This document shows, piece after piece, positions 1 through 11,360 of a stretch of DNA of 64,000 nt; positions within the stretch are counted from its first letter, which is position 1, and every line of letters starts with the position of its first letter. A program made the translations under genes and the position numbers. Below the pieces are notes generated by a model, which was given only the letters and a program-made list of their open reading frames with translations, had not been told where the DNA came from and searched no databases. Origin of the DNA: Linanthus parryae (lineage: Eukaryota; Streptophyta; Magnoliopsida; Ericales; Polemoniaceae); contig JALGPY010000006.1 in assembly GCA_023055425.1 (NCBI GenBank), positions 69,782,127 to 69,846,126 of the forward strand, given 5' to 3'.

Positions 1-862
1 ATCCAATTAATTAATTCCCAAATCTAGTTCAACTCTATATAGCGTGTGACCCCATAGGTTCTATCTAGTTGGTAGCAACTATTTGCTAATATGGAGCGGT
101 TTCTATCAAAACATCCATTCTAGCGAACTAATAGAATAGTCATCTTGACAACCTTTGTACAAGTAATTGTCTCATCCCTTTGTCTCTATATCCGGATTGG
201 ACACGAGACATACAAGTCACACTCGTATATCCAATCCATAGTTTCTCGATCCATGGGAATAGCCTTATTCGTGCAAATAACATCAATATCCCATATTGAT
301 TTATTTGAGTCTGGACAGACATTCTATAAGCACTATCCTTCGAGTGGCCTAGGATATTTGCTCCAGTTATGTGGTAGGGACAAATTCTATATACGTCCAC
401 TACGATCTCTAAGCTTGCTTCTTATTGTATCCAGTACACGCCTTTATAACTACCCAGTTACGGTGTAGCGTTTAACGCTACCAAAATCACAATAATCCAC
501 AACTAGAATATCTAGTGACTTCAAGTCTAAGGATGACAGTACCATTGCACCGCGATAAGAACTTGTGACTCAACATAACGTGTATGTAGCCTTCTCGGAG
601 ATGGGTCAATCCAGTGCAACATTACCCCTAATGCACACCTATGTGTTGGATCGTGATATCTCCATATCAATCCAACCCCATACTAGTCTATAGATGATTG
701 TCCCATTAATCATTATACTGGACTAGGGATATTTAAGATAAACAACACAATTGTAAGTCTAAGGAATTCATTATATTAAATATCCAATAAATAATAAATG
801 AATTTCTAGCCACAAATAAATTCATACTAAACTAGATTGCCTCTAGGGCATCTATTCCAACA
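1..862 (-). repeat. 3' LTR of COP-H (partial)
   Basis: On the minus strand the LTR starts TGTTGGAATAGATGCCC at 862 and runs left past base 1. It matches the 5' LTR at 16347-17756 and both LTRs of COP-Y. It carries the family's 17-bp palindrome at 465-481. Only the U3-side part is in the window. The ORFs of up to 107 aa in it recur in every LTR copy and are not genes. Confidence 0.93.
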
Positions 863-877
863 GTCTCCCACTTGCAC
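863..877 (-). promoter_or_regulatory. Polypurine tract of COP-H
   Basis: The minus strand reads GTGCAAGTGGGAGAC directly before the LTR start. The identical tract sits before the COP-Y 3' LTR at 8298-8312. This is where a polypurine tract primes plus-strand DNA synthesis. Confidence 0.8.
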
Positions 878-1293
878 TAGAGCGAATCTGGCGCATCTCG
901 TATGCCCATACTCCTAGTGAGCCCTTCATGCTTCCACTGCGTTAGCGGCTTCGTAAGCGGGTCTGATAGATTCTCATCTGTAGGAATCTTGCATATCCGA
1001 ACATCTCCTCTATCGATAATATCTTGAATCAGATGAAACTTCCTGAGCACGTGCTTGGACTTCTGGTGCGACCTGGGTTCCTTTGATTGCGCGATCGCCC
1101 CAGTGTTGTCACAGTACGACTCGACTGGATCCGCAATGCTAGGAACCACACCAAGTTCAGAAACAAACTTTCTGATCCAAACAGGTTCCTTTGATGCGCC
1201 ATTTGCAGCAATTTACTCAGCCTATGTTGTAGAATCAGCTACCGTCTCTTTCTTGGAAATCTTCCAGCTCACCGCTGCTCCATACAGGCAAAA
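877..1293 (-). pseudogene. COP-H RNase H, C-terminal fragment
   Basis: The minus strand encodes the end of a copia RNase H: the YCDNTGAI segment with a catalytic Asp, then the H-Q-K-S-K-H-V region and the conserved tail DPLTKPL. It is colinear with the COP-Y RNase H at 7879-8298 and ends at the same stop. The N-terminal part resumes at 9736, on the other side of COP-Y. The break at 1293/9736 is the insertion point. Confidence 0.88.
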
Positions 1294-2715
1294 TGTTGGA
1301 ATAGATGCCCTAGAGGCAATCTAGTTTAGTATGAATTTATTTGTGGCTAGAAATTAATTTATTATTTATTGGATATTTAATATAATGAAGTCCTTAGATT
1401 TACAATTGTGTTGTTTATCTTAAATATCCCTAGTCCAGTATAATGATTAAATGGGACAATCATCTATAGACTAGTATGGGGTTGGATTGATATGGAGATA
1501 TCATGATCCAACACATAGGTGTGCATTAACGGTAATGACGCACTGGATTGACCCATCTCCGAGAAGGCTACATACACGTTATGTTAAGTCACAAGCGCTT
1601 CTCGCGGTGCAATGGTATTGTCATCCTTAGACTTGAAGTCACTAGATATTCTAGTTGTGGATTATTGTGATTTTTGTAGCGTTAAACGCTACACCGTAAC
1701 TGGGTAGGTATAAAGGCGCGTACTGAATACAATAAGAAGCAAGCTTAGAGAACGTAGTGGACGTAGATAGAATTTGTCCCTCCCACATAACGGGAGCAAA
1801 TATCCTAGGCCACTCGAGGGATAGTGCTTATAGAATATCTGGCCATACACAAATAAATCAATATGGGATATTGATGTTATTTGCACGAATAAGGCTATTC
1901 CCATGGATCGAGAAACTATGGATTGGATATACGAGTGTGACTTGTATGTCTCGTGTCCAATCCGGATATAGAGACAAAGGGATGAGACAATTACTTGTAC
2001 AAAGGTTGTCAAGATGACTATTCTCTTAGTTGGCTAGAATGGATGTTTTGCTAGAGACCGCTCCATATTAGCAAATAGTTGCTACCAACTAGATAGAACC
2101 TATGGAGTCACACGCTATATAGATTTGAACTAGATTTGGGAATTAATTAATTGGATTAATTAATTAGAATGATCACTTAGCAAAACCTTGCAAAACTTAG
2201 TAGGGACTAATTTACAAGGAAGGGACTAAATTGAATTCTAGTAGGACTAGAATAAGTCCTTTAGGTAGTTGACAAGGAGTATTGGACTATATAAAGTACC
2301 TTCCTTCCTTCCTTCCCACAACTTATGCTCATTATTTAACATAACAAGAGTGGGAGAGAACAAAAGGAGAGAAGCAACAAGCTAGAGGAGCCGAACGCCC
2401 CCCTAGCCCGCCGCCCGTCCCCGTCGGCCACAAGGAGGCCGAGAGCCCCCTTTTGGTCTCGTTTTGCGTGATCTTTTCTTCGTCTTCCTCTTCCGGGCTA
2501 GCACCAAGGACTTGAGAGATCTAGGATCAACTCTAGGTGTGGATCAACCATAGAGAACGTGACACAATTCGCGTTTGAAGTCATCAAAGAAGAACCCTAA
2601 GGTGTGTTATTGATTTCTTCTTTTACCATCGTTATGTCTCTTGACTTGTGATCCTTGGAGGGTTTTGCATGGTTATTTTTGTTTCCGTTGCGCATCCATG
2701 AATCAAAACCCTACA
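1294..2715 (+). repeat. 5' LTR of COP-Y
   Basis: Bounded by TG and CA and matching 8313-9735. It contains the palindrome GTAGCGTTAAACGCTAC (1676-1692), a TATA box at 2288 and CT/GA-rich stretches after it. The ORFs inside are shadows repeated in every LTR copy. Confidence 0.95.
2288..2295 (+). promoter_or_regulatory. TATA box of COP-Y 5' LTR
   Basis: TATATAAA within GGACTATATAAAG, about 430 bp before the LTR end. The same box is kept in the 3' LTR (9307-9314) and the other LTR copies, so it is the likely start of the element's transcript. Confidence 0.7.
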
Positions 2716-2716
2716 G

Positions 2717-2728
2717 TGGTATCAGAGC
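2717..2728 (+). promoter_or_regulatory. Primer-binding site (tRNA-iMet) of COP-Y
   Basis: TGGTATCAGAGC lies one base after the LTR end. This 12-mer is the usual plant primer site, complementary to the 3' end of initiator Met tRNA. It confirms the plus orientation. Confidence 0.92.
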
Positions 2729-4398
2729 CACAGGTCGTAGAGCATAAATGTGGTTTATGTGTTCCGTTTTAGTTGTTTTACACCTTAATTTGATTGTTTA
2801 TCGCGTAAAACAAGACAAATCAAGCATGGGATGCAATTTGTCAATAATCTATCATAACAAGATCTAATTTTTGCATTGGATGCATGAATTAGTGAGTTTG
2901 AGAAATTTTAGGAACTTAGATCTAGGGTTTGGGCATCCTTGGGGAAGAAGGAGTTCTCCCAAAACAAGGAAACAACCAAACTTGGGCACCAAGCAAGGGA
3001 GTTGTTTTGGAAACAACTCCCTCAAGGAGGTTCGGGCCCCTAGGGGACCGCCCCTCTTGCTTGCCGCCCAAGATTGGCCGCCCTAGGGGCCGGGCGGCCC
3101 TAACCCGCGGCCTAGGCGTGTGGGTTATGGGCCGGCCCGGCCCTAGGGCCTTGTGGTTCACCTTTTTGGGCACGGGCAATTTGATTGTTGGGCCCATGGA
3201 CCGTTTTAACCCTAGAAATCCTAAAATCAATTAAAATTGACCAGGCGCGTTAAAACTAGATTTTAACTGTTTATGTGCAATTCGCATGGTGATTGGATAT
3301 GGCCTTAGGATGTGGTTTGATGTGGATGTTTAATTTTGTGTTTTGGTTTTACGGCATGCGAGTTGATCAATTAATTGTAATAATTAATTAGAGTTTTATG
3401 GCCTGCGTGCCATTTTTTTTCCTCAACTTGTGAGATTTATTTTATTTAGTATAGAAGTTAGCCAGTGCTAGATAAAGTAGATTGTTAGCCAAGATTGAAG
3501 AAAAGAAGCCCAAAAGCCAAAGAAGCCACAAAAGATGGAGCATGGAGCATGAGCATTCCACATGACTATGAAGGATGGACCAAAAAATAAAGACGCATGG
3601 AGATGTGTTTGCTTTTAGGGTTCATAGATAATTCCATTGGCTTGGAATTATCTTAGTCTAGAAATGGCCATATCCATATCACGTTTAATTTCTGTTTTGT
3701 GGTTGTTTATTTTATTGTCTTATTATTGTGTCGTTGGTGTATGGATGATGCATGCAATTAGGATAATAAGATAATTAGACAACTAGGATCTATTATTTGG
3801 AGTTGTGCCCAAACTCAAATAGATAGATTAGTTGATATTGATCAACAAAACAAATTAAAATTAAATTTAAAATCCCTAAAAATTCAAATATTGTGTTCTT
3901 GCCATCTCGTTATTTAAACACTCATTATCATCATTATTTATCAAGTTTGTGCGTGCCAAAGCATGGCGACTTGGTTCATAATGATGGAATGCGATGGCAC
4001 ACCTTGTGTGCAATTGTTTAGATAAGAGGTTGAACACAACTAGGCAATTAATATGATTAAGAAACCTAGAGGCAATCAATTGGGATTATCCATATGGATG
4101 GATAAATAAGGAGTTATTTGCGCAATTGAACCAAGAGTTGCATGTGTGATGCAATTGGAATTGTTCCTACCTAAAGTAGTCAAATTATGGGTGACTTGCC
4201 AAAGCAAGCTCATAAGGAGATGAAGCATGGATCTTGGCCAGCTAGAAAATATAAGGATATTTTCCGCATTAATATCTTGAGGGTTATTAATCCATAGAAA
4301 AATAGTGGGAGCTATATTTGATAAACTAGCCATTATTGAATATAGTCAAAAATTCACAAATACTAAAACTTGCGTATTTTCCTTTTGTAGAATTCCAA
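2729..4398 (+). other. Untranslated leader of COP-Y
   Basis: A 1.67-kb leader before gag. COP-H has a colinear leader at 14708-16333, so this is a family trait. It starts GC-rich (about 2930-3200) and becomes AT-rich. It holds a perfect 12-bp hairpin (2996-3022) that COP-H lacks. Overlapping ORFs of about 100 aa at 2922-3234 on both strands have no conserved content and look like chance ORFs. Confidence 0.8.
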
Positions 4399-5266
4399 AT
4401 GGCAAACAACTCATCGAGTTCACAACATTCCCTACGATCTGTCCTTGAGAAGGACAAGCTCTCTGGAACCAACTTTCTTGATTGGTAAAGAAACTTGAGA
4501 CTTGTTCTCAAGCAAGAGAAGAAACTGTACGCAATAGAGGAGCATGTTCCAGAAGGTCCAGAGAACCAAACACCTGCTGCCCTAAAGGCGTATCAAAAGC
4601 GTGTTGATGACGCTAATGATGCGGCCTGCCTTATGCTATGCACCATGAATTCTGAGGATCAGAAGCAACACGAAAACATGAACGCTGTCGATATGATTGA
4701 GCATCTGAAGGAGCTCTTCCAAGAGCAGGCAAGGGTAGAGAGGTATGAGGTATCTAAGTAACTGTTCAAGTGTCATCTGGCAGAAGGGAACCCGGTGGGA
4801 CCCCATTTACTCCGTATGATCGGGTACTTGGAGAATCTCACCCGACCAGGGTTCCCAGTCGGCCAAGAGTTGGCAACCGATCTCGTGTTGCAATCGTTGC
4901 CTGAGAGTTATGGACAGTTCATCATGAACTATAACATGAACGAGATCGTGAAACCACTGCCAGATTTACTCAATATGTTGAGGACAGCTGAACAGAGCAC
5001 CAACAAGGGTAAGGGCAAGGCCATTATGATGGTGCAGAAAGGAAAGGGCAAAAGGTTTGGCTCATCCTCCAAGGGAAAAGGCAAGTCAGTTGCCAAGTCC
5101 AAGGAACCTGCCCTTAAGCCTGTTGGTGGCATTTCCAAAGGTATGACTAAAGGTGAGTGTCACTACTGCAGTCAGCCTGGAAACTGGAGGAGGAACTGCC
5201 CAAAATATCTGGAGGACAAGAGGCTTGGAATAATGATTCCACCACCACCAGGTATTTTTGTTGTAG
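4399..5266 (+). pseudogene. COP-Y gag
   Basis: gag should start at the ATG at 4399 and encode the capsid/nucleocapsid precursor. The frame is broken by TAA at 4486-4488 (codon 30, after the DW pair) and TAA at 4759-4761. The rest reads through in the same frame: a helical capsid region, a Lys/Gly-rich basic stretch (about 5000-5110) and a nucleocapsid knuckle at about 5158-5200, C-x2-C-x4-N-x4-C. The expected His of the CCHC motif is Asn here. COP-H also has a stop at the first site, TAG instead of TAA. Confidence 0.88.
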
Positions 5267-5850
5267 ATGTCAATTTAACTGTCTCTACATCATGGGTATT
5301 AGATACTGGATGTGGATCTCATATTTGTCGAAATATGCAGGATCTAAAGAGAAGTAGAAGATTGGCTAAAGGAGAGGTAGATCTGCGCGATGGGAATGGA
5401 GCAAAGGTTGCTGCATTGGCCATAGGCGTGTGCGAGCTATCTCTGCCTTCAGGATTAGTTTTAGAATTAAATAATTGCTATTTTGTGTCTGCTATGAGCA
5501 GAAACATTATTTCTATTTCTTGTTTGGACAAGGATGGTTTTATTATTTCAATAAAGAACAATTGTTGTTCTTTTTATTCAAATAATATTCACTATTTTAG
5601 TGCGCAATTATTTGATGGACTTTATGTCCTTGATCTAAGCAATCCTGTCTACAACATTAATACCAAGCGGATTAAAATAAATGATTTAAATCTAGCTTAT
5701 TTATGGCACTGTCGTTTAGGCCACATAAATGAGAAACGTGTATCTAGACTCCATAAGGATGGATTACTAGACTCATTTGATTTTGAATCATATGAGACAT
5801 GTGAGGCTTGTTTATTGGGAAAAATGACAAAGTCCCCTTTCGAAAGGTGA
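5267..5850 (+). pseudogene. COP-Y protease and GAG-pre-integrase region
   Basis: Same frame as gag. The aspartic protease motif is LDTG with the catalytic Asp at 5302-5304, followed by the usual beta-rich region. Then comes the integrase N-terminal zinc region: WHCRLGH at about 5704-5724 and CEACLLGK at about 5800-5823, giving the H-H-C-C ligands. The frame ends at a TGA at 5848 because of a small deletion compared with COP-H; the integrase continues in another frame from about 5856. Confidence 0.88.
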
Positions 5851-6500
5851 GAGGACTAGTGAGCAATTGGCGCTCATACATACTGATGTGTGTGGGCCAT
5901 TTGCCACGCCTGCCAGGGGCGGTTATGTCTACTTCATTACATTTACTGATGATTACAGTAGATATGGATTTGTGTACCTTATGAGGGCAAAATCCGAATC
6001 TTTTGAAGTATCAAGGCTCTACGATCAGATCGTGGAGGATAATACTTAAGCCAAGAGTTTTACGACTATCTTAGAGAGTGTGGGATCGTGTCCCAACTCA
6101 CTCCACCCGGAACGCCTCAGTGGAATGGCGTGTCCGAGAGGAGGAATCAAACCCTATTGGATATGGTTCGATCTATGATGTGTCAAACTGATATTCCATT
6201 ATCATTTTGGGGCTACACTCTATTAAGTGCAGCTTTCACCATTAACCATGTTCCATCTAAATCAGTCATGAAGACACCATATGAGATGTGGAGTGGGAGG
6301 CGTCCCACACTGTCGTTCTTGAGGATTTGGGGTTGCGATGTCTATGTAAAACGTTTACAATCAGACAAGCTAGGGCCGAAGTCGGATAAATGCAAATTTG
6401 TGGGGTACCCTAAGGAAACTAAGGGATACTACTTCTACAATCCAACCGAGAACAAAGTGTTTGTTGCTCGGACCGACGTGTTTCTAGAAAGAGAGTTTGT
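5851..6500 (+). pseudogene. COP-Y integrase core, frameshifted and deleted
   Basis: The core starts in frame 2 with HTDVCGPF (first catalytic Asp, near 5880) and FTDDYSRY. Near 6012-6020 about 45 nt present in COP-H are missing; the breakpoints share AGTAT, a microhomology-type deletion that shifts the frame. The SDRGG segment (second catalytic Asp) is in the shifted frame and followed by TAA at 6047-6049. The third catalytic region, PQWNGVSERRN with Glu, is at about 6115-6150. This integrase cannot be functional. Confidence 0.88.
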
Positions 6501-8298
6501 CTCTAAAGAAGCAAGTGGGAGGACTGTAGAACTTGAAGAGGTTCAAGAACCACAAGTCACTGAACCGATTATGGAACATGAGCAGGAACCACAAGCAGTT
6601 GTGGAGCAACCTGTTCAGGTAAAACAAGAGCTTCGTAGATCTAGTAGAGTGCGCCAGGAACCCGAGAGGTATGGACTTCTCGTAACCGATTCCGGTGACA
6701 CGATGCTCATAGATGATGAGCCTACTACCTATGAGGAGGCCATGAATGGCCCAGACTCTCAGAAGTGGCTAGAAGCCATGAGATCCGAGATGGAATCCAT
6801 GTACACCAACAAAGTATGGACTTTGGTGGAACCACCCGATGGGGCGCGGCCCATAGGGTGAAAATGGGTCTTCAAGAAGAAGATCGACATGGATGGTAAT
6901 GTGATTACCTATAAAGGCCAATTGGTGGCTAAAGGATTCAGACAGATTCATGGTATTGACTATGATGAGACCTTTTCACACGTCACTATGACCAAATCCA
7001 TCCGAATCCTACTTGCGATTGCAGCATACCACGACTATGAGATTTGGCAGATGGATGTCAAAACAACATTCCTTTATGGGAATCTCCTCGAGGACGTGTA
7101 TATGATACAGCCAAAGGGTTTTGAGGATCCAAAGCAAGCCAACAAAGTCTGTAAGCTGCAACGATCCATTTATGGATTAAAGCAAGCTTCTAGGAGTTGG
7201 AATCGACGTTTTGATGAACTAGTCAAAGAGTTTGGCTTCATCAGAAACGAAGATGAGTCTTGTCTCTACAAGAAGGTTAGTGGGAGCTCTGTAGCTTTTT
7301 TGGTCTTGTATGTGGATGACATACTACTCATTGGAAACGATGTTCCCATGCTGCAATCTGTTAAAGATTGGCTAGGGAAGTGTTTCTCAATGAAGGACTT
7401 AGGGGAAGAAGCCTATATACTCGGTATAAATATCTATAGAGATAGATCCAAGAGGTTGCTAGGCCTAAGTCAAAGTACATATATTAACAAGGTGTTGAAA
7501 CGGTTCAACATGCAAGATTCCAAGAAGGGATTTTTGACCATGTCACATGGAATCACTCTTTCGAAGAGTGGTTGTCCTTCCAATGAGATTGAGAAGGAAT
7601 GCATGAGTAGAATACCCTATGCCTCGGCCATAGGAGCTATCATGTACGCCATGTTATGTACTAGAAAAGATGTGTCATATGCCTTGAGTATGACAAGAAG
7701 ATACCAATCCAATCCGGGTGAGAGTCACTGGATTGCAGTCAAGAATATCCTAAAGTACTTGAGAAGAACTAAGGATGCTTTCTTGATATTTGGCGGTGAA
7801 GAAGAGTTGCGTGTAAGGGGTTACACTGATGCAAGCTTCCAAACCAACAGAGATGACTTTAGATCTTAGTCGGGATATGTGTTTTGCCTGTATGGAGCAG
7901 CGGTGAGCTGGAAAAGTTCCAAGCAAGAGACGGTAGCTGATTCTACAAAAGAGGCTGAGTACATTGCTGCAAATGGCGCAGCAAAGGAAGCTGTTAGGAT
8001 CAGAAAGTTTGTTTCTGAACTTGGTGTGGTTCCTAGCATTGCGGATCCAGTCGAGTTGTACTGTGACAACACTGGGGCGATCGCGCAATCAAAGGAACCC
8101 ATGTCGCACCAGAAGTCCAAGCACGTGCTCAGGAAGTTTCATCTGATTCGAGATATTATCGATAGAGGAGACGTTCGGATATGCAAGATTCCTACGGATG
8201 AGACTCTGCCAGACCCGCTTACAAAGCCGCTAACGCAGTGGAAGCATGAAGGGCACACTAGGAGTATGGGCATGCGAGATGCGCCAGATTGGCTCTAG
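6501..8298 (+). pseudogene. COP-Y integrase tail, reverse transcriptase and RNase H
   Basis: One frame with two stops. A Glu-rich linker is followed by RT: the QMDVKT palm motif near 7050, SIYGLKQA near 7170 and the active-site YVDD at 7309-7320. RNase H follows: YTDAS near 7825 (Asp), TKEAEY near 7947 (Glu), YCDN near 8059 (Asp) and a C-terminal DPLTKPL. Stops are TGA at 6859-6861, just before the conserved KWVFK, and TAG at 7867-7869. The catalytic residues themselves are intact. The stop at 8296 lies next to the polypurine tract. Confidence 0.92.
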
Positions 8299-8312
8299 TG
8301 CAAGTGGGAGAC
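8298..8312 (+). promoter_or_regulatory. Polypurine tract of COP-Y
   Basis: GTGCAAGTGGGAGAC directly before the 3' LTR, overlapping the end of the RNase H frame. COP-H has the same tract at 863-877. Confidence 0.8.
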
Positions 8313-9735
8313 TGTTGGAATAGATGCCCTAGAGGCAATCTAGTTTAGTATGAATTTATTTGTGGTTAGAAATTCATTTATTATTTATTGGATATTTAAT
8401 ATAATGAAGTCCTTAGGTTTAAAATTGTGTTGTTTATCTTAAATATCCCTAGTCCAGTATAATGATTGAATGGGACAATCATCTATAGACTAGTATGGGG
8501 TTGGATTGATATGGAGATATCATGATCCAACACATAGGTGTGCATTAAGGGTAATGACGCACTGGATTGACCCATCTCCGAGAAGGCTACATACACGTTA
8601 TGTTGAGTCACAAGCGCTTCTCGCGGTGCAATGGTATTGTCATCCTTAGACTTTAAGTCACTAGATATTCTAGTTGTGGATTATTGTGATTTTGGTAGCG
8701 TTAAACGCTACACCGTAATTGGGTAGTTATAAAGGCGTGTACTGAATACAATAAGAAGCAAGCTTAGAGATCGTAGTGGACGTAGATAGAATTTTTCCCT
8801 ACCAAATAACAGGAGCATATATCATAGGCCACTAGAGGGATAGTGCTTATAGAATGTCTGGCCAGACTCAAATAAATCAATATGGGATATTGATGTTATT
8901 TGCACGAATAAGGCTATTCCCATGGATAGAGAAACTATGGATTGGATATACGAGTGTGACTTGTATGTCTCGTGTCCAATTCGGATATAGAGACAAAGGG
9001 ATGAGACAATTACTTGTACAAAGGTTGTCAAGATGACTATTCTATTAGTTGGCTAGAATGGATGTTTTGCTAGAGACCGCTCCATATTAGTAAATAGTTG
9101 CTACCAACTAGATAGAACCTATGGGGTCACACGCTATATAAATTTGAACTAGATTTAGGAATTAATTAATTGGATTAATTAATTAGAAGGATCACTTTGC
9201 AAAACCTTGCAAACTTAGTAGGGACTAATTGGCAAGGAAGGGACTAAATTGAATTCTAGTAGGACTAGAATAAGTCCTTTAGGTAGTTGACAAGGAGTTG
9301 TTGGACTATATAAATGACCTTCCTCCCTTCCTTCCCACAACTTATGCTCATTATTGAACATAACAAGAGTGAGAGAGAACAAAAGGAGAGAGAGCAACAA
9401 GCTAGAGGAGCCGAACGCCCCCCTCGCCCGCCGCCCGTCCATGTCGGCCACAAGGAGGCCGAGAGCCCCCTTTTGGTCTCGTTTTGCGTGATCTTTTCTT
9501 CCTCTTCCTCTTCCGTGCTAGCACCAAGGACTTGGGAGATCTAGGATCAACTCTAGGCGTGGATCAACCATAGAGAACGTGACACAATTCGCGTTTGAAG
9601 TCATCAAAGGAGAACCCTAAGGTGTGTTATTGATTTCTTCTTTTACCATCGTTATGTCTCTTGACTTGTGATACTTGGAGGGTTTCGCATGGTTATTTTT
9701 ATTTCTGTTGCGCATCCATGAATCAAAACCCTACA
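8313..9735 (+). repeat. 3' LTR of COP-Y
   Basis: TGTTGGAATAG...CCCTACA, 1423 bp, colinear with 1294-2715. Palindrome at 8695-8711 and TATATAAA at 9307-9314. The small ORFs inside are LTR shadows. Confidence 0.95.
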
Positions 9736-11360
9736 CAAAGCACATATCCCGACTGTAATCTAAAGTCATCTCTGTCGGTTTGGAAGCTTGCATTAGTGTA
9801 ACCCCTTACACGCAACTCTTCCTCACCGCCAAATATCAAGAAAGCATCATTAGTTCTTCTCAAGTACTTTAGGATATTCTTGACTGCAATCCAATGACTC
9901 TCACCCGGATTGGATTGGTATCTGCTTGTCATACTCAAGGAATATGACACATCTGGTCTAGTACATAACATGGCGTACATGATAGATCCTATGCCCGAGG
10001 CATAGGGTATTCTACTCATGCGTTCCTTCTCAATCTCATTGGAAGGACAACCACTCTTCGAAAGAGTGATTCCATGTGACATGGGCAAGAATCCCTTCTT
10101 GGAATCTTGCATGTTGAACCGGTTCAACACCTTGTCAATATATGTACTTTGACTTAGGCCTAGCAACCTCTTGGATCTATCTCTATAGATCTTTATACCG
10201 AGTATATAGGCTGCTTCCCCTAAGTCCTTCATTGAGAAACACTTCCCTAGCCAATATTTAACAGATTGCAGCATGGGAACATCGTTTCCAATGAGTAGTA
10301 TGTCATCCACATACAAGACCAGAAAAACTACATAGCTCCCACTAACCTTCTTGTAGACACAAGACTCATCTTCGTTTCTGATGAAGCCAAACTCTTTGAC
10401 TACTTCAATAAAACGTCGATTCCAACTCCTAGAAGCTTGCTTTAATCCATAAATGGATTGTTGCAGCTTACATACTTTGTTGGCTTGCTTTGGATCCTCA
10501 AAACCCTCCGGCTGTATCATATACACGTCCTCGAGGAGATTCCCATAAAGGAATGCTGTTTTGACATCCATCTGCCAAATCTCATAGTCGTGGTATGCTG
10601 CAATCGCAAGTAGGATTCGGATGGATTTGGTCATAGCGACTGGTGAAAAGGTTTCATCATAGTCAATACCATGAATCTGTCTGAATCCTTCAGCCACCAA
10701 TCGGCCCTTATAGGTAATCACATTACCATCCATGTCGATCTTCTTCTTGAAGACTTATTTGCACCCTATGGGCCGCGCCCCATCGGGTGGTTTCACCAAA
10801 GTCCATACTTTGTTGGTGTACATGGATTCCATCTCGGATCTCATGGATTCTAGCCACTTCTGAGAGTCTGGGCCATTCATGGCCTCCTCATAGGTAGTAC
10901 GCTCATCATCTATGAGCATCGTGTCACCGGAATCGGTTACGAGAAGTCCATACCTCTCGGGTTCCTGGCGCACTCTACTAGATCTACGAAGTTCTTGTGT
11001 TACCTGAACAGGTTGCTCCACAACTGCTTGTGGTTCCTGTTCATGTTCCATAATCGGTTCAGTGATTTGTGGTTCTTGAACCTCTTCAAGTTCTACAGTC
11101 CTCCCACTTGCTTCTTTAGAGACAAACTCTCTTTCTAGAAACACGCCGGTCCGAGAAACAAACACTTTGTTCTCGGTTGGATTGTAGAAGTAGTATCCCT
11201 TAGTTTCCTTAGGGTACCCCACAAATTTGCATTTATCCGATTTCGGCCCTAGCTTGTCTGATTGTAAAAGTTTTACATAGACATCGCAGCCCCAAATCCT
11301 CATGAACGACATTGTGGCACGCCTCCCACTCAACATCTCATATGGTGTCTTCATGACTTA
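9736..11360 (-). pseudogene. COP-H reverse transcriptase with RNase H N-terminus
   Basis: Begins with the target-duplication copy CAAAG. The minus strand encodes the start of RNase H, then, reading upstream, a complete RT with YVDD at 10302-10313, SIYGLKQA and QMDVKTAF. Stops interrupt it at 10755-10757 (TAA before VFKKK) and 11358-11360 (TAA). RT is otherwise closely similar to COP-Y, so the two copies belong to one family. Confidence 0.9.

Larger units (their letters stand above)
1294..9735 (+). mobile_element. Complete Ty1/copia element COP-Y inserted in COP-H
   Basis: An 8442-bp element with LTRs of 1422 and 1423 bp, both TGTTGGAATAG...CCCTACA, an iMet primer site and a polypurine tract. 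The flanks CAAAA (1289-1293) and CAAAG (9736-9740) are a 5-bp target duplication with one later mismatch. Rejoining the flanks restores the COP-H RNase H sequence. In the first ~430 bp of the LTRs I count about 12 differences by eye, so the insertion is not recent. gag and pol carry several stops and a deletion, so it is not autonomous. Copia lineage (TAR-, Tork- or Angela-like) is not decided. Confidence 0.95.

Noticed and set aside
145..468. 107-aa ORF recurring in all copia LTRs
   Set aside because: It reads across the LTR U3 on the antisense strand. It recurs because the LTR does and is broken in several copies.
2717..2728. tRNA-Met gene fragment
   Set aside because: Only the 12-mer primer-binding site next to an LTR; no cloverleaf around it.
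2922..3234. Overlapping ~100-aa ORFs on both strands in the copia leader
   Set aside because: GC-rich stretch open by composition; no domain, and the frames are not kept in COP-H.
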